This document shows, piece by piece, positions 9,908 to 22,901 of a DNA stretch of 64,000 nt. This stretch comes from Mesorhabditis belari (Eukaryota; Nematoda; Chromadorea; Rhabditida; Rhabditidae): the NCBI GenBank assembly GCA_958450365.1, contig CAUEEP010000743.1:5333001-5397000 (forward strand), given 5' to 3'. Every line of letters starts with the position of its first letter. Position 1 is the first letter of the stretch. The translations under genes and the position numbers were made by a program. The notes under the pieces are model-generated. The model was given only the letters and a program-made list of their open reading frames with translations, ran no database searches and was not told the DNA's origin.

Positions 9908-12900
9908 TCATTGGGGAATGGTCTTGATAAGTGAGGAGACCTCTTGAGCCACCGACGCATAGATGAATTTGAATTGCGCTTCGGTGGAGACGAGACTCTC
10001 GCGCTGATCACGCAAATGCTCCACGGAGGCCACCACGTCGATCTCTGCAAATAGAAGAGTTCTTTCAAAGTGTGACCGTATTCCGACTTCGTTAGAATAA
10101 AGTCCCCCATGGCCAACTGGCCAACTGGTATTTGCTTCCTACAACCAACTCACCTTTGACTCCACGTTGTATTCTGGCGCAAAGCATGTCAATAGCAGAA
10201 TAGGTGCCCGTTCGGCCGGCACCTTGATTCGAATGAACAAGAATCGGCGCAGCACGGCCACGGTACGAGCGATTCACTTTTCTGGAAACGAATTGGTTTT
10301 GTTGCACTGAATGATATTTTAAAGATACGTAGAAACTAATTCCCCCGCCTCACCTGCGGAACTCGAGTAGAGTCTTCGGTGTGATTGGCACTTCTCCTCT
10401 CTTCCAGCTCAAGTAATGGAATTGGGTGATGGTTCTAAAAAACTCTTACAATGAACGCTCTAGGCCAAAAGCACATGCCTTGTTTGTGCGTTCTTCAAGT
10501 TCTTCAAGTAGAACGATCGAACGATGTAGTCGTCGGACCAGATGTGCTCGGAAACGAGGTGAACCTAAAGTCAATGGATGAATAGAAGATGGCCAATATT
10601 TATAGGATTTTTAAAAGTTTACTTCAAAAGCTCCATAGATAGTAGATCCGTGCTCGGGCCAGTAGATTCCATCGGTCTTCGCCTCTTCCATTGTGGAGAG
10701 ATTGACAATGAGGCACATATCGTGTTGCCAAACAGCTGACCACCAAGTCGCAGCTCCATCATTGCCAATTGGTGATTGAGCTATAGATGATAATTTTGGA
10801 TTTAATCTTATATTTGATCTGCTATTTGAATTACATCCTGTCTCATGTAGGGTGCATTTGATTTACTTCCAGAAATTCGTCTCTGAAAGCATTAGACCCA
10901 GTACCCCTTTAGGAGAAAAGTCTTTTCCTCAGACAATTTTTCTCTTTCTTTCTTAGCATAAACAGCTTTTACACTCATTTCTTCTGAAGTACAAAAACTT
11001 ATTAATCATTCACTGGGTGAACACTTATAAATAAGTCGATCAACTCACCGGCAATGTAGAGTGGCTGTCTCGGATCATCATCATAGATGAAAGAAGCATT
11101 CAAATACGGTGACTCATCCGGATCCTCGCCATTGATTCGAACCAAATTCACATCATCTTGAAAAAGTTGTTAGCAGTCGAAAAGATAAACGCTTACATGG
11201 TGTCACTGCTCGGTTGAGATTTGCGTGTGCTAGTCCAACGTCCCTTGATTTGCTCTCATTTCTGAAAATTTTAAATCAAATTTGAGAAAAGTTTGCTTAC
11301 CTGTAGGTCTGAAGTCCTTGCCATTGAGCCTCCATTCGTTTCGAGTCATTGATATATTCTTGCAAGAAGTTCTGGAAAATTTTCGTTCTTGAACAATTTG
11401 CCTTTCTAAGTCAGACTAGCTAAACAAATTCTTATCCTACGCAAGATATCAATAAGTTAACAGAGATTTTTCAACAACAAATTGTTTCAACAAATTTCAA
11501 CAAATTCAACAAACAACAAATTGCTTCCAATTTACCAAGAGAACGTGTCCCGTCGAGATGTCGATGCTCGGTTGTGATGTTCCCTCTTCGCACCTGAATG
11601 TCGGCAAATTATTTAAAACTTTCTTCATTTTTCTAAAGGGATGACTAAGAATGCAATTGTTAAAACTATTTAGAAAGGTATGAGTTTTTTTTTCAAGAAA
11701 AAAGCGAGAAACGATTGCTTTAGAATAGAGTTCGTTAAAAAGGGAATATATGTACCAGAAGAGGTCCTCACTCTGGGATGGACTCTCGAAACACGTGATC
11801 CTATAGTTATATGCAAATGTCAAACAATAATATAACCTTATGAAATAAGTATTCAATTCTAAAATCGTATTTTTAAATTTCACAACAAAATCCCTCACCA
11901 GGACGAGGTGCTGCTGTGTTTGCTGCCGGTAGGTCTATCCGTGTCTTGCAACATTCTTTGGCGGCACAATTCCTAAAATTTTCAAATTTTCATCGTTTTC
12001 TTGCTTTTAATAGTTTTGTATTCATAAAATTTAAATATAGATCTAATTTTTTTTTTACAATTTACAACCATCAAACCCACTTGATACTCTTGTCCGGCTT
12101 TTGCCTCTAAATCTCCACCCAACGATGTGATGTTGCCTTTGTAGTAGCTCCGTTGTCGATAGATGTGAACCCCGAGTACTAAATGTTATTATAATGCTAA
12201 AAGCTAAAAGAAAATCTAAAGATTTACCTGAAACAAGCGCGGTAATGGTGAATGCACAGACAAAGAGCAAAGGCACGAGAAGCCAATCACGCTCAACCGA
12301 TTCCACGGGCACCGATTCCTGAATCATAATTGAAAATTGAAAACTTTACATAAATAAGATTAACTAATTAAATCTATATAGATATAAAGTTATATATAAA
12401 TAAGTTTAACTAATCAAAACTATATTATTTCTTTACTCTTCCAACCTGTCCAATTCCAATCCCAGTTTCGGCCACTTCAGCGCCAGAGAGACGAGCAATA
12501 TCCTTTCTTCGTTTGTCTAAAACTTTATGTAAATAAAAGTTAGAAAATTCTATATAAAATTTTATAATAGTTTGCTTAAAAAACTCACAAACAGCTTTTG
12601 CAACTCCTTCCACCGAATCGATCACTTTCTCAGCTTTATCCGTTTTTGGCACGTCCTCGATGCGGCTGATTCTCAACGAGAGTTGACCGTCTTCAAAACT
12701 AAAAATTAAAATTATATTTTAAACTTTATAAACTTATATTTATATAAAATTATATAAAACATCTAAAAAAATAACATTTAAACATCTAAACATATAAAGA
12801 TCTAAACATCTAAACATCTAAACATCTAACATCTATTCTGACACAACAAAACAATTTAAATTCTTTATACTAACTTACATCTAAACATATAAACATCTAA

Positions 12901-15900
12901 ACATCTAAACATCTAAACATCTAAACATCTAAATATCTAGACATCTAAACATATAAAAAATTATATAAACTTCTTATATATCTAAACATTTAAACATCTA
13001 AACATATAAAGATCTAAACATCTAAACATCTAAACATCTAAACATCTAAACATCTAAACATATAAACATCTAAACATCTAAACATCTAAACATCTAAACA
13101 TATAAACATCTAAACATGTAAAAAAAACATATAAACATATAAACATGTAAAAAAAACATATAAACAATTATATAAACTTATAGACTTATAGATATAATAA
13201 AAAAAATTGAAACGAACTTGAAATCGTCGAATAAAAGTCCATTGGGTAAAGCGATCGTGTTTTGCAAGAATTCGATGAGTGGATAGAGCTGGCTTTCTTC
13301 TTTGATGTTCACCTAAAGATTGAAAATTAATTGTATCATTAAAAATCTAATGTAAATATAATCTAAAATATAAAATATTCATTTAAAAATATAATCTTAA
13401 ATTTATCCATTTATCCATTTTCACCTTGAGATAGACTCGATTGCCGACAACTCTCGAAACGGCTGGAGTCCCTTTCACAATCTTGTGCTCAACGTTTTCG
13501 AGTCCTAAAAGTAAATAATTAAATTGATTTTCAATAAGCTGTCTTGTCGTTGTCTAATTGTTATTGTCTAATTGTTTATTTATCAGAAATTCTTGTCTCA
13601 AAAAAGCCAATTATCTCAATTTCTCAATCAAAATTGTCTTTTTAATGTCACCTGATTTTCAAAGAAACGTTTCGTTCATTTTGTTATTCTTGTTTCCCTA
13701 GGGGAAAGGGTTTAGATGAGTGTTTTGAATGAGAAAAGATCTCTGCTTACCCTTTTCCCTTTCCCATCCTTAAGGAAGCTAAAGGAAAAAGGCAAAAAGA
13801 TCTCAATCAGCTACCGCCCACTCTTTCTATCTTTAAATCCTTAAAAATCGGTTTTTTTTGGGTATATATTCAGTTTCTAAATAAACTAAGTTACCAGCTA
13901 TTTTAGCAGTGAATTGCTAAGATCTGGTCAAGTCATCATTGAATGGATGTTATATTTAGATTTACAGCAATTTCAAGAAAATAAACCTAACAGCTTCCCA
14001 CATCACTTTATTTTTTTATTTAAACTTATAGTGTAGTTGTTTAATGTTCAGGGAGAAATTTCGAAACTCTAACGACATAATTGGTCTTTTCGAGTGAAGG
14101 GTGGTGGGAATTTTTTTGGGGAATTAGGAAATTGTTGAGATGATGTCATCGGTATTGGGGAAAGGAGAAGAGGGGTGTTGGGGCGTATTTGTTTGGGTCT
14201 CTCACTGAATCTCCCACTCCCTCACTCATTCTTGATTCTCTTCAAACTTTTTTCCCTTTTCTCATATTCTCTTATTTCTTCATGATCTTCTTTTGGCCTC
14301 CGGCGATTTTTTTTATGTAAAGAGAATCTCTGAGCTGAAAGCACGTCATTGAGGGGAACGTCGGCATTTTCTCTTTCATTCTTTTCTTTCTTTTCTTTCT
14401 TTTTTCTCTTCCCCTCTATTTTCAGCACTGATGTCAAATCGCGTGTGTCGAGAAAAGCAAATTATGAGCCAATGGCGGATTAGAGGATCACCAAGAATCA
14501 CAATGATGTGTTTTTTTTTTTAAAACTCTGCCCTTTTCACAATGTGTAGACACAATTATTGAATAGTTGAGAAAAACGAGAAAAAACAAAAGAATACAAC
14601 GCTGACACATTCACCTTTAACTTCCTATAGCTTCCTATAACTTCCTATAACTTCCTATAACTTCCTATAACTTCCCATAGCTTCCTATAGCTTCCTATAG
14701 CTTCCTATAACTTCCTATAACTTCCTATAGCTTCCTATAACTTCCTATAGCTTCCTATAACTTCCTATAACTTCCTATAACTTCAACCAAAAACAAAAAG
14801 CGTTCCATTTTGTAATTTCTAGCAACTTTGAACTTATTATTTCAAGAAACCGACCAAGATTCGTTTCCCCGACATGCTCTTTGTCCTTTTTCAGCACATC
14901 CACTTGTCGACCTTCAACAGTCTCAAGGGGAATCGCCTCTTCGGCTTCTCCTGAAAATTCTCTCTTCTCTTTCTCACGTCAGAATTCAAAAATGAATTAG
15001 CGGCTCTTTTTCATGAAAAAAAAATTTCTTCTACATAAAGATAATCAAAGAATTGAAGACGAAAAAAAAACTTAGTTAAACAACAACTTATGCGTCAGTG
15101 ATTTTCTTCAAATACGTATAAAGGAGTGTACAAAATGACTAAAATGGGGATTTATTTTCACGCCAAAAAAAAGGAACCATTTGAAATTTGGCTAATTTTA
15201 TGGAGCTATACTTTTGTGCAACTCATCCATAGATCCCTTTTCATAGGATTTATTCTAGAGGATAAGTAATTAGGGATGGCTGAGCTGGATATGGAGAATT
15301 TTCGAATAGATTATTAGCTCTTTATTAGCCCGAGATCCGGTCTGGCCTTTAGAAATGAATTTTTGGGGGAAAGGATGGACCCGGAATCTAATAGATTCTC
15401 CCATCGAATGGGATTCGCTAAATTCTTGAGAGCTCGGTTTCGTTTCACGGTATAAATATTTAACACCGCTAAAATACCGTAAATACTTAGACTATGCGAC
15501 TTTACGCCAGTCATTACAATTTACAGCTTTACGCCAGTCATTACAGCTTACTTTAAATCCCTAAGTAAAGGAAAATGTCAGTCTTGAATAGTTTTTTTTC
15601 TTCAGTTCTTCAGTTCTTCAGTCTCCAACTGATTCACTTCCGTAAAGCACTCGATTTAAAAGTTTCTTTCATTTCAATCATACCTTTCCTTTTTTTGACT
15701 CAATAAACTTTTAAGAACTATACTATTTTCCGTTTTGATGGGCTGTATATTTGATGGATCTTCGTTTAGTTTCACAATGAGATGGAAGAGAAATGAGAGT
15801 CCAATTGGAAGGTCCCAGAAAGGAGTCTGCACAACAGCCTAATGGAGAACCCATTTTCGTAAAGGACAACGACGATCCCTTTTTCGAAGAGAATTTTTCT

Positions 15901-18900
15901 TTCCAACTCCATTATTAGTCCTAATGGCTTTAATCTTGTGATTCATCAATAATATTTCCCGATACTTAATTGAAAGCTAAATCAGAACCCATTTAGGCAA
16001 AAAACTTTTGTACGATGGCGTGTTCTTTTTTTATTTAGGGAAATCGGTTACCCGAATAATTGAGTTCGATAGTTATTTTGTGAAAGAAAATAGGGGCTGG
16101 CTTTAATTGATTCGTTTCAAAGAAGAAAATAAAAATGAAAGAATGAAGGAAATGAAAGAAGAAAAAGAAAAAAGGAAAAAGAAACTCTCGATGAATAAAA
16201 AGTGTAAAGTATAGCCATAGCCTTTGCTAGTGCTAGCAGCCTTTGCTGTAAAGCATAGCCATGCTATGTAAAGCATAGATATGCTATGTAAAGCATAGCT
16301 ATGCTATGTAATGTATAGCTATGCTATGTAATGCATAGCTATGCTATGTAAAGCATAGCCATGCTATGTAAAGCATAGCCATGCTATGTAAAGCATAGCC
16401 ATGCTATGTAAAGCATAGATATGCTATGTAAAGCATAGCCATGCTATGTAAAGCATAGCTATGCTATGTAAAGCATAGCATAGCCAAAGTAAAAGCATAT
16501 ATTCTCATAAAAAATATGAGATTAATTCGTGGAAATTCGTTGAGAATTTCAGGAAATGAATAAATAATTAATTATTAAGAGTAAAGCATTTAGAGTTTCG
16601 TGAAAGAGGAAATAGAGATGAAAGGTTGAATGGATTTTAAATGACGTCATTTAAAAAACAAGTCAATAGATGCTGTCAATAGTACCTGTTGTACTTTCAG
16701 TGGCATTGTTTTCATGAGCGAGACGAAGCGCGTAAACGGTGGTTATGAGGCTGTCGAGTTGAGCATCGGAAAGACTACTGGAATTTGAAAATATATATAT
16801 TATAGCTAGACTACAGTTTGCGATCTTGTGCAAAGATCTGTTATCTATTTCTTCTACATCACATTCTCCAGCGGTTTTTACTTTACACCAAATTTTTACC
16901 GCTACTTTACGCCAAAGTTCTCTCGCTTTTCAACTCGCCATAACTTTCTTCTAAGTGAGCTAATCTTTATGATTTATAATGTCATTTTGTTGCACTTGTT
17001 AAGAGCTACAAAATAACACGAAAAAATGATAAACATTAGCTGAGTTAGAAGAAAGTTATGGCAAGTTATTTAGCGTAAACTTTTCGCCCAATTCCCCCAC
17101 CTCAAATCCGGATTTCTTCCCTCCAAAACTTCTTCAATCGCCTCTTGAACGACTGGATCGACGAGACTCGGCTCAAGCAGTAAAAGTTCTAAATTTTCTC
17201 TTTACTCTTTCTTTTTCTTTTTCTTTTCAATTTCAAAGTACTGATTTTTCAACTCTTATCTGCTCGTCTTTTTGAAATCGAATTTACCAATCCCCAAGGG
17301 CTTTTTTGCTCCATAAAACAAAAAAAAAACACTCAAGTGAGTCGCGTTTTGCACACCCATTTTCCCCAGGTTCTTTTTTTTTATCTGCCTATAAATGCAG
17401 CAGGCTCCAGCAGGAAGCCAAAATCTATTTGATCTATACAAGTTTGACTAGTAATGCCGAAAACAGCCGTATTTTGAGTAAAGAGAGAAAAGAGGGGACT
17501 TCAGAAGGGGCGCTTGTCTCGGTTAATTGAGTTTTGTGTGGCTTCTCTTTTAGTAAAAAGGTGAAAAGCTAAAAAAAGAGAAGCTAAAGAGGCTAAAGAG
17601 GCTAAAAGGGAACTAAGGACCCAGTTACGAGAAACTCAACGAATGGAGTGCCCAAATCGATGTGCCATGGATCCCTCTTCAATCTACTATACGAATAATG
17701 CCAAAAAGAAACCAAGCCTTTCCTTTTTTTATCACATCTGAAAACCAATTTTCGCCGATAATTTATGAATCAAGAGCAGGTGCATTTCTTTCCACAAACA
17801 GATCTAGAACACTTAAATCTTATCGAAAAAAAATCGACTTTTCTTCAACTATACAGCTTTACTGTTAGTTGGTTTTCTGAAATCTATAGTGCAATTGTTC
17901 ATTATTTATGTTCGTTTTTCTCAGACGGACTTCAAGATTTCTTTCGGGTGGTGAGAGCTTCTGGGAATAAAAAGTAATTAGATGGATGGAAGCTGGGAGA
18001 AAGAGAGGGGAGAAAAAAGGGAGAGCAATTGGTTGAAAACAACGCCAAATATTGAGCCAATTTTCCCCATTTCGACTGTTTTTGACACCAAATATACTAT
18101 TGATACAAAAAGTCAATCAAATCATCAAAGCTTTTGGTAGAATCCATTAAAAATGACTTTAGAGAGGTGGGCAAAGGTTTTCGGAGATTATTTTCTCTGA
18201 TTTGAAAAGGGATTTACGGTCGAATTTCCGGCTACAGGCTTATTTTTTTAGAGATTTCATTTTAGTTGAAAATAGAATGAGAAAAGTAAAAAGAATAAAA
18301 GAATAGAGAGAAATAGAGATGAAGAAAAGAAGATGAAGAATAGAGATGAAGAATAGAGATAAAGAATAGAGATGACGAATAAAGATGAAGAATAATCAAA
18401 TCAAACCATCTTCCTCGATTTCCGGTGGCGGCTCGTTTAAGTCACGAATGAGGTTTTCGATCGGCTCGTCGAGTACCTAGAAAGTGATGTCAATCTTATA
18501 AAAGAATATATTTATGACAAGGTGCAAGAAAATAAAACTTTATGCTGTACTTTCTCTAAAAAAACAATTAACATACTTCAATTTCTGATCCATCAATTGG
18601 CTCGAGAATCACGGCGTCGTTGCCCGAGAGGAGCTCCTCAAGGGCGCTTGGCTGAAATTTGAAGTTTTTTTTTGGATTTATCAATAGAAATTTGTAATTT
18701 AGATTGTTTAGCTTTAAAATTGACCTCTTGTCCACCACCAATCTCTTGCTCATCAACATAATCATCAGGCAATTCAATGATTGATCGCTTCTCCATCACC
18801 ACTCCATCATCCACCTCTTCCAAGCCAGTTTTTTGCTCTTTTAAGCTCATATCAACCAACTTAATATTAGAAAATGAGAATTTCTTTAAGTTTTTAAGAA

Positions 18901-21221
18901 TATTTACTTGAATAAGTGCCCAAATGTTTGCTGGTGCTCGAACTTCGCAAAATGTTGGATCATACTGCAACTCGTAAGCCATTGTTAGCTTGAAATAAGC
19001 AAAAACACATTGCGCTTTCTAAAAGAAACACTTTTTAAGAAAAAAGTTTGAAATGAAAAACTTGATCAGGCCATTCGTAGCCCTCATTCGCTAATCGAGA
19101 GATCTCGAGTTGAAGCAATTCAAGTTGGGCCTCGTCGAGTGCGGGAAGCACCGACGGTCGGGCACTGTTTGAGTCCGGTGCCCAGCATTGACCAAAAAGT
19201 CCATCTAGATTTTTATGTCCTCAATGTATACATTCATAGTACAATAATATTATCGATAATCTTTTGCATAGCATACCATTGACACAAGTTTCCCCATCCT
19301 CGCACAGATCCTCGCTGAGGGAGCATCCTGAAAGATTTATTTATTTCCTCATTTATTTCCTTTTCTTTCTCTTTCTATTTCTATTTCTCTTTCTATTTCT
19401 CTTTCTCTTTTTATTTTCTCTCACTTTCAGCTATTCAAGCTTTCACAAATTACGAAAACTATACTACTTTTCTCATTTTATCTTTTTTTCTTTTCTTTGA
19501 AACCCTAGAAAATGTCGATGCAGTGAAGTGTGACTAAAATAGAGGAATTTCCTTTACCCTTTTCTCATTCACACTTCATTTTTTGCTCTTCGTAGTCTAC
19601 CGGGAAAAAATATGACTCTCTCTTCGTAATTGTTTCGATATACTCATTAAAATATTTTCAAGAAATCAGAAAAAAAACTCGATATTTTTCCCATATGGAA
19701 TCACAAAAAGTAAACGAAATTTTTTTTTTGTGAAGAGGAAATGATTAATTTTCACGGTTCTCTAACGAAAGCGAGAACGGTGAAATTGAGAAATTTTCTG
19801 GTTTGGATGGCTAAAGGAAAAGGCTTGAGCAAATGCTTCAGGAAATGCCTTAGCAAATGCTTCAGCAAATGCTTCAGGAAATGCTTCAGCAAATCCCTTA
19901 GCAAATCCCTTAGCAAATGCCTTAGCAAATGCCTTAGCAAATGCTTCAGCAAATGCTTCAGCAAATGCTTCAGCAAATGCTTCAGCAAATGCTTCAGCAA
20001 AAATGCACACGATTTCCCCATTCACTAATGGCACGCGAGCTTTACTTTCTAAAAAATGAGCTACTGATTTTTAGATTTGTACAATAATATTAGGCTACAA
20101 TCATCTTCATTTTTACATCTTTTTACAATAATATTAGGCTACAATCATTGTCGTTTTTATTTAAAACTAATATTTCCAATCCTTTCTCTTTTTTAAAGCC
20201 GACTATAGAAATCCAGAAAAAATAACAGACGATACGTAAAATGGGAATTTTTAGAATGGAGGTTTCTTTCGGAAGGCGTGCTATGGGGGTTTTTTGAAGA
20301 GGAGAAACGTGAGATGGAAAGCCGTTTCCGATAGAAATCGAAAACGGAAAGAAAAAAGGAAAAAGAAAGAAGATGGAAGGGCCTTGCTGTGAGAGTCAAC
20401 CTCCGCTAAACACTAAAATCTCCCACTCAGCTCCATCCATCTATCTAAAATGGGCAAAACGTATAGCTATTTGATTTAAAGAAAACCCATTATCAATTAA
20501 ATGATTACGCTTTTAATTATCCGATTCAAAGGCTTAATTAATCTTTGTTGTTCGTTGTAGTTCATTGTTGTTCATTGTTGTTTATTGTTGTTTATTTCTT
20601 AATCTTTTCTAGCAAGTAATAGATATTAGCAAGTAATTTATTTCTTTTTCCCTTTCTCTTCTTTTTTCTGTGACGCACGAAACAATTTGTCGAGATTTCC
20701 CTAGAGAAAGAAAATAGAAAAATGAAATCATTAAAAATATGAAAAGTGAAATAGTTTGAACTAGGGCAGATCAAAAACATGTGCCCCGTGGGAGTCAAAC
20801 CTGTGACATTTCGCTTACCGAGCAACTGTACTAACGATTACCCCACAACGCTGTTAATCTCTTTTATTCTAGAGGGAGTTAACTAAATGTTTCTCGGGAA
20901 ATGAGTCAGTCAATGGTGAAAATGGTAAAGAATCTCTTTAATCTTTAATAAAGAAAAATCTATTTAAGAATGAGATTGATCTTAAAAGTAAAAATGGCAA
21001 AGCTGGCAAGGCAAAAAGGCAAAATCAATCAAAAATCGAGAAAAAGCTAACTTTTGTTTTTTCAACACTTAGAAATCAAAAAACTCAAAAACTAAATAAA
21101 AAGAGTTCATTGATGAAATAGAAATCAAAAAAAAAACAATTCACCGACCATAGAGGAGAAGTGGTGCCACAAGTTGGGGACCGAGTAGAAGCAAGACGAA
21201 GACGCGCCTCGATGACGTCAT
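9908..21221 (-). CDS. ida-1: IA-2/phogrin-type receptor tyrosine pseudophosphatase (IDA-1 orthologue)
   Basis: Dense-core-vesicle membrane protein of neuroendocrine cells. 27 exons give 819 residues: 21149-21221, 19277-19327, 19062-19204, 18908-18988, 18725-18859, 18577-18651, 18407-18476, 17101-17188, 16686-16777, 14855-14950, 13425-13504, 13218-13312, 12589-12698, 12446-12516, 12228-12318, 12081-12178, 11899-11972, 11756-11800, 11536-11593, 11301-11371, 11197-11261, 11049-11156, 10623-10780, 10479-10564, 10354-10434, 10154-10281, 9908-10044. Order: signal peptide (exon 1); Cys-rich RESP18-like domain ([16 protein letters not shown]) as in vertebrate IA-2; lumenal part; transmembrane helix near residues 433-455; cytoplasmic EYQELCRQRM and DISTGHVLL; then the PTP domain ([28 protein letters not shown]). 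The signature reads [10 protein letters not shown]: Ser749 replaces the catalytic Cys, and the WPD loop reads W-K-R-G-E. It should therefore have no phosphatase activity. Intron 24 (10435-10478) fits a GC-AG model. Introns carry several tandem repeats. Confidence 0.95.
12740..13190. repeat. Tandem repeat, 9-bp unit (ACATCTAAA)n
   Basis: Long array of TAAACATC-type units, interrupted by AT-rich spacers, filling most of the ida-1 intron between exons 12589-12698 and 13218-13312. Confidence 0.9.
14624..14782. repeat. Tandem repeat, 11-bp unit (CTTCCTATAA/G)
   Basis: About fifteen copies of CTTCCTATAA or CTTCCTATAG in an ida-1 intron, ending 70 bp from the exon at 14855-14950. The A/G variant alternates irregularly. 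Confidence 0.92.
16208..16486. repeat. Palindromic tandem repeat, 20-bp unit
   Basis: About twelve copies of ATGCTATGTAAAGCATAGCC (last base C, T or A). Each unit contains the inverted pair GCATAG...CTATGC, so the array can form many small hairpins. It lies in an ida-1 intron upstream of exon 16686-16777. Confidence 0.92.
16832..17095. mobile_element. Foldback element, family B copy 1
   Basis: Inverted halves share CCATAACTTTCTTCTAAG around 16938 and its complement around 17048, flanked by CTTTACGCCAAA-type ends. Related copies are at 52290-53037 and 54390-54640. It ends a few bases before the ida-1 exon 17101-17188, so it supplies much of that intron's acceptor side. Confidence 0.75.
19812..20000. 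repeat. Tandem repeat, 12-bp unit (AGCAAATGCTTC)
   Basis: About fifteen copies of a 12-bp unit in the first ida-1 intron. Because 12 is a multiple of 3, several frames stay open on both strands; these are artefacts. AGCAAATGCT is itself near-palindromic (AGCA..TGCT). Confidence 0.92.
20762..20850 (-). repeat. tRNA-like sequence (SINE head)
   Basis: On the minus strand, a D-arm-like TGGGGTAATCGTTAG and a B box GGTTTGACTCC are spaced as in a tRNA, followed by CACGGGGCA. It lies in the first ida-1 intron, on the sense strand. The acceptor pairing is poor, so a tRNA-derived repeat is more likely than a gene. Confidence 0.6.
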
Positions 21222-21569
21222 CTTCGAGATGAGCACTCGCGGCCTACCAGCCGAGCCCCATAGGCACGAGAAATGAGATGTGGGCTTTTTGGGAAAGGGA
21301 GGCGGGCCGCACACATACCTCCTCTCTTTTTTCTCTGCACTTTCTCCGCCAATGGCCCTTGTGGGCCCTCCACTCTGCCACCTCTTCTCCCATCATACTC
21401 CACTTTTTTTTCTTTAAAACGCATCGATTCTTTCCCCTCGTTTCTTCATCTTTTCTCTACTTACTCTTTCCTTTACTCAATTCTTTTATCCATTTTTATC
21501 TAGACTCTCATTCTCTACTGAAATGTCAATGGCCTTTATAGAATGCTTTCTATTTCCCTGGACTCTGAC

Positions 21570-21673
21570 ATTTTCCTTTTCTTCTTCTTCTCTTCTTCCT
21601 CTTCTTCTCCTTCTTCTTCTTCTCCTTCTCTTCTTCTTCTTCTTCTCTTCTTCTTCTTCTTCTTCTTCTTCCT

Positions 21674-21706
<33 letters not shown>

Positions 21707-21770
21707 TCCTTCTTCTCATTCTTCTCCTTCGTCTCCTTCTTCTTCTCTTCCTCTTCTTTTCCCTTTCACT
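21570..21770. repeat. Pyrimidine microsatellite (CTT)n
   Basis: About 200 bp of almost pure C/T on the + strand, 350 bp upstream of the ida-1 start codon. Long open frames on both strands arise from the repeat. Confidence 0.95.
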
Positions 21771-22327
21771 CATTCGTTTGTTTTTTCAGCAACAATAAAT
21801 TAAATCAAAGCTCTCCTTGGTGCTTATTACGTAAAATTCTTGTTGAATTCCAGCTTCTTCCCGGCTTTCCTTTTTCATCTATTTATGCCATTTTATTAGA
21901 GCCAGATTTTCACTATAGAATCCTGATAATTGTGAGGAAAAAAATGAAAGAGAAAAAGAGGAAAAAGTGACTAATTAGAGTGAAATCAGAGGCTTTCTAC
22001 ATCTCGCCTTCCTTTCTAAATGATTCATATAAAGATTTTGTTTTCGAAATGAACAGATGAATGCAATAAATTACTTTGGCACACAAACATGTCAATGGAA
22101 GTGGTAAAAAAAAAAGCTACGCTTAACAAAGTTGTTTTTCTAAGAAATGAGAAATGTAAATGATGCAAGAGTTTAAAGAAATCATTCATTTAAATCTTTT
22201 AATACAGTAATTTGTGAAAAAGATTTATTCGACAACAAGATAAAAAAAGATTTTATCAGAGATGACATCACTTTATTTTTCGCCTTTTTCGATCGATCGT
22301 TTCCAGAAATGAGTTCTCTATTGAGTT

Positions 22328-22470
22328 TCAATAATTAGCGACTTTTCTCACCAGTTGCCAATCGTCTTTTTGAAGGAAAAAGTGGTATAATTGTGGCTCC
22401 TTGACAGCAACCGGATCATTGCCTTCAAGCCATCCTTCAAGGCATCCACCAGCCTCAATCTCACCTCTAC
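22328..22470 (-). pseudogene. Candidate orphan 3'-terminal exon, function unknown
   Basis: On the minus strand a TTTACAG acceptor is followed by an open frame of 46 codons ending in TGA. It is richer in G/C than its surroundings and of mixed, protein-like composition (GGCLEGWLEGNDPVAV, then LYHFFLQKDDWQL). An internal GTGAG after CTG could alternatively splice to 22317-22273, but that intron would be only 34 bp. No upstream exon was found between here and the collagen start, so it may be a gene relic or the end of a gene with a distant 5' part. The opposite strand has early stops. No family was recognised. Confidence 0.35.
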
Positions 22471-22901
22471 CTGTAAACTTTATAACTTACTTTAAAGCTT
22501 TTACTTTAAAGTTTATATTCTCTATAATGAATTTAGACTTTTGGCTTTTGTTTTTACGAAACGTTTTTCTTTTTAGTGGATTTATCGTTGAAAAAGTACA
22601 TTAACTGTTTTCTATTTAACTTTTTACAAATTTCTAACTGGGGAAGATTCTTGCCAGTTAGGGAATTCACAATGGTTAGTTTGAATTCCCTAACTGACAA
22701 GTATCTTGATAATTCTGAGGAAAAAATGAAAGAGAAAAAGTGGAAAAAGTGACTAATTAGAGTGTACAATGGTTAGTGTGATTTCTCTAACTGGCAACAA
22801 TCCTCCCATATTTATGCTACGATATTTATGCTAAAGTTTAAACATAAGAAAGTTTTTTATTTACTTTTTTAAAGTTAGATTATATTATATTTATTAAAAA
22901 T

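Noticed and set aside
19741..20034. Three overlapping 90-codon frames (FSKC, EAFA, KHLL repeats) resembling antifreeze or amphipathic repeat proteins
   Set aside because: All derive from the 12-bp array in ida-1 intron 1 and are open in several frames on both strands.
6480..20140. Nematode telomere-type TTAGGC motifs (possible chromosome-breakage site)
   Set aside because: Only isolated single TTAGGC hexamers (6503, 20089, 20137); no array.
21486..21803. Poly-Arg/Glu or poly-Leu/Ser frames of about 90 codons
   Set aside because: CTT microsatellite translated on both strands.
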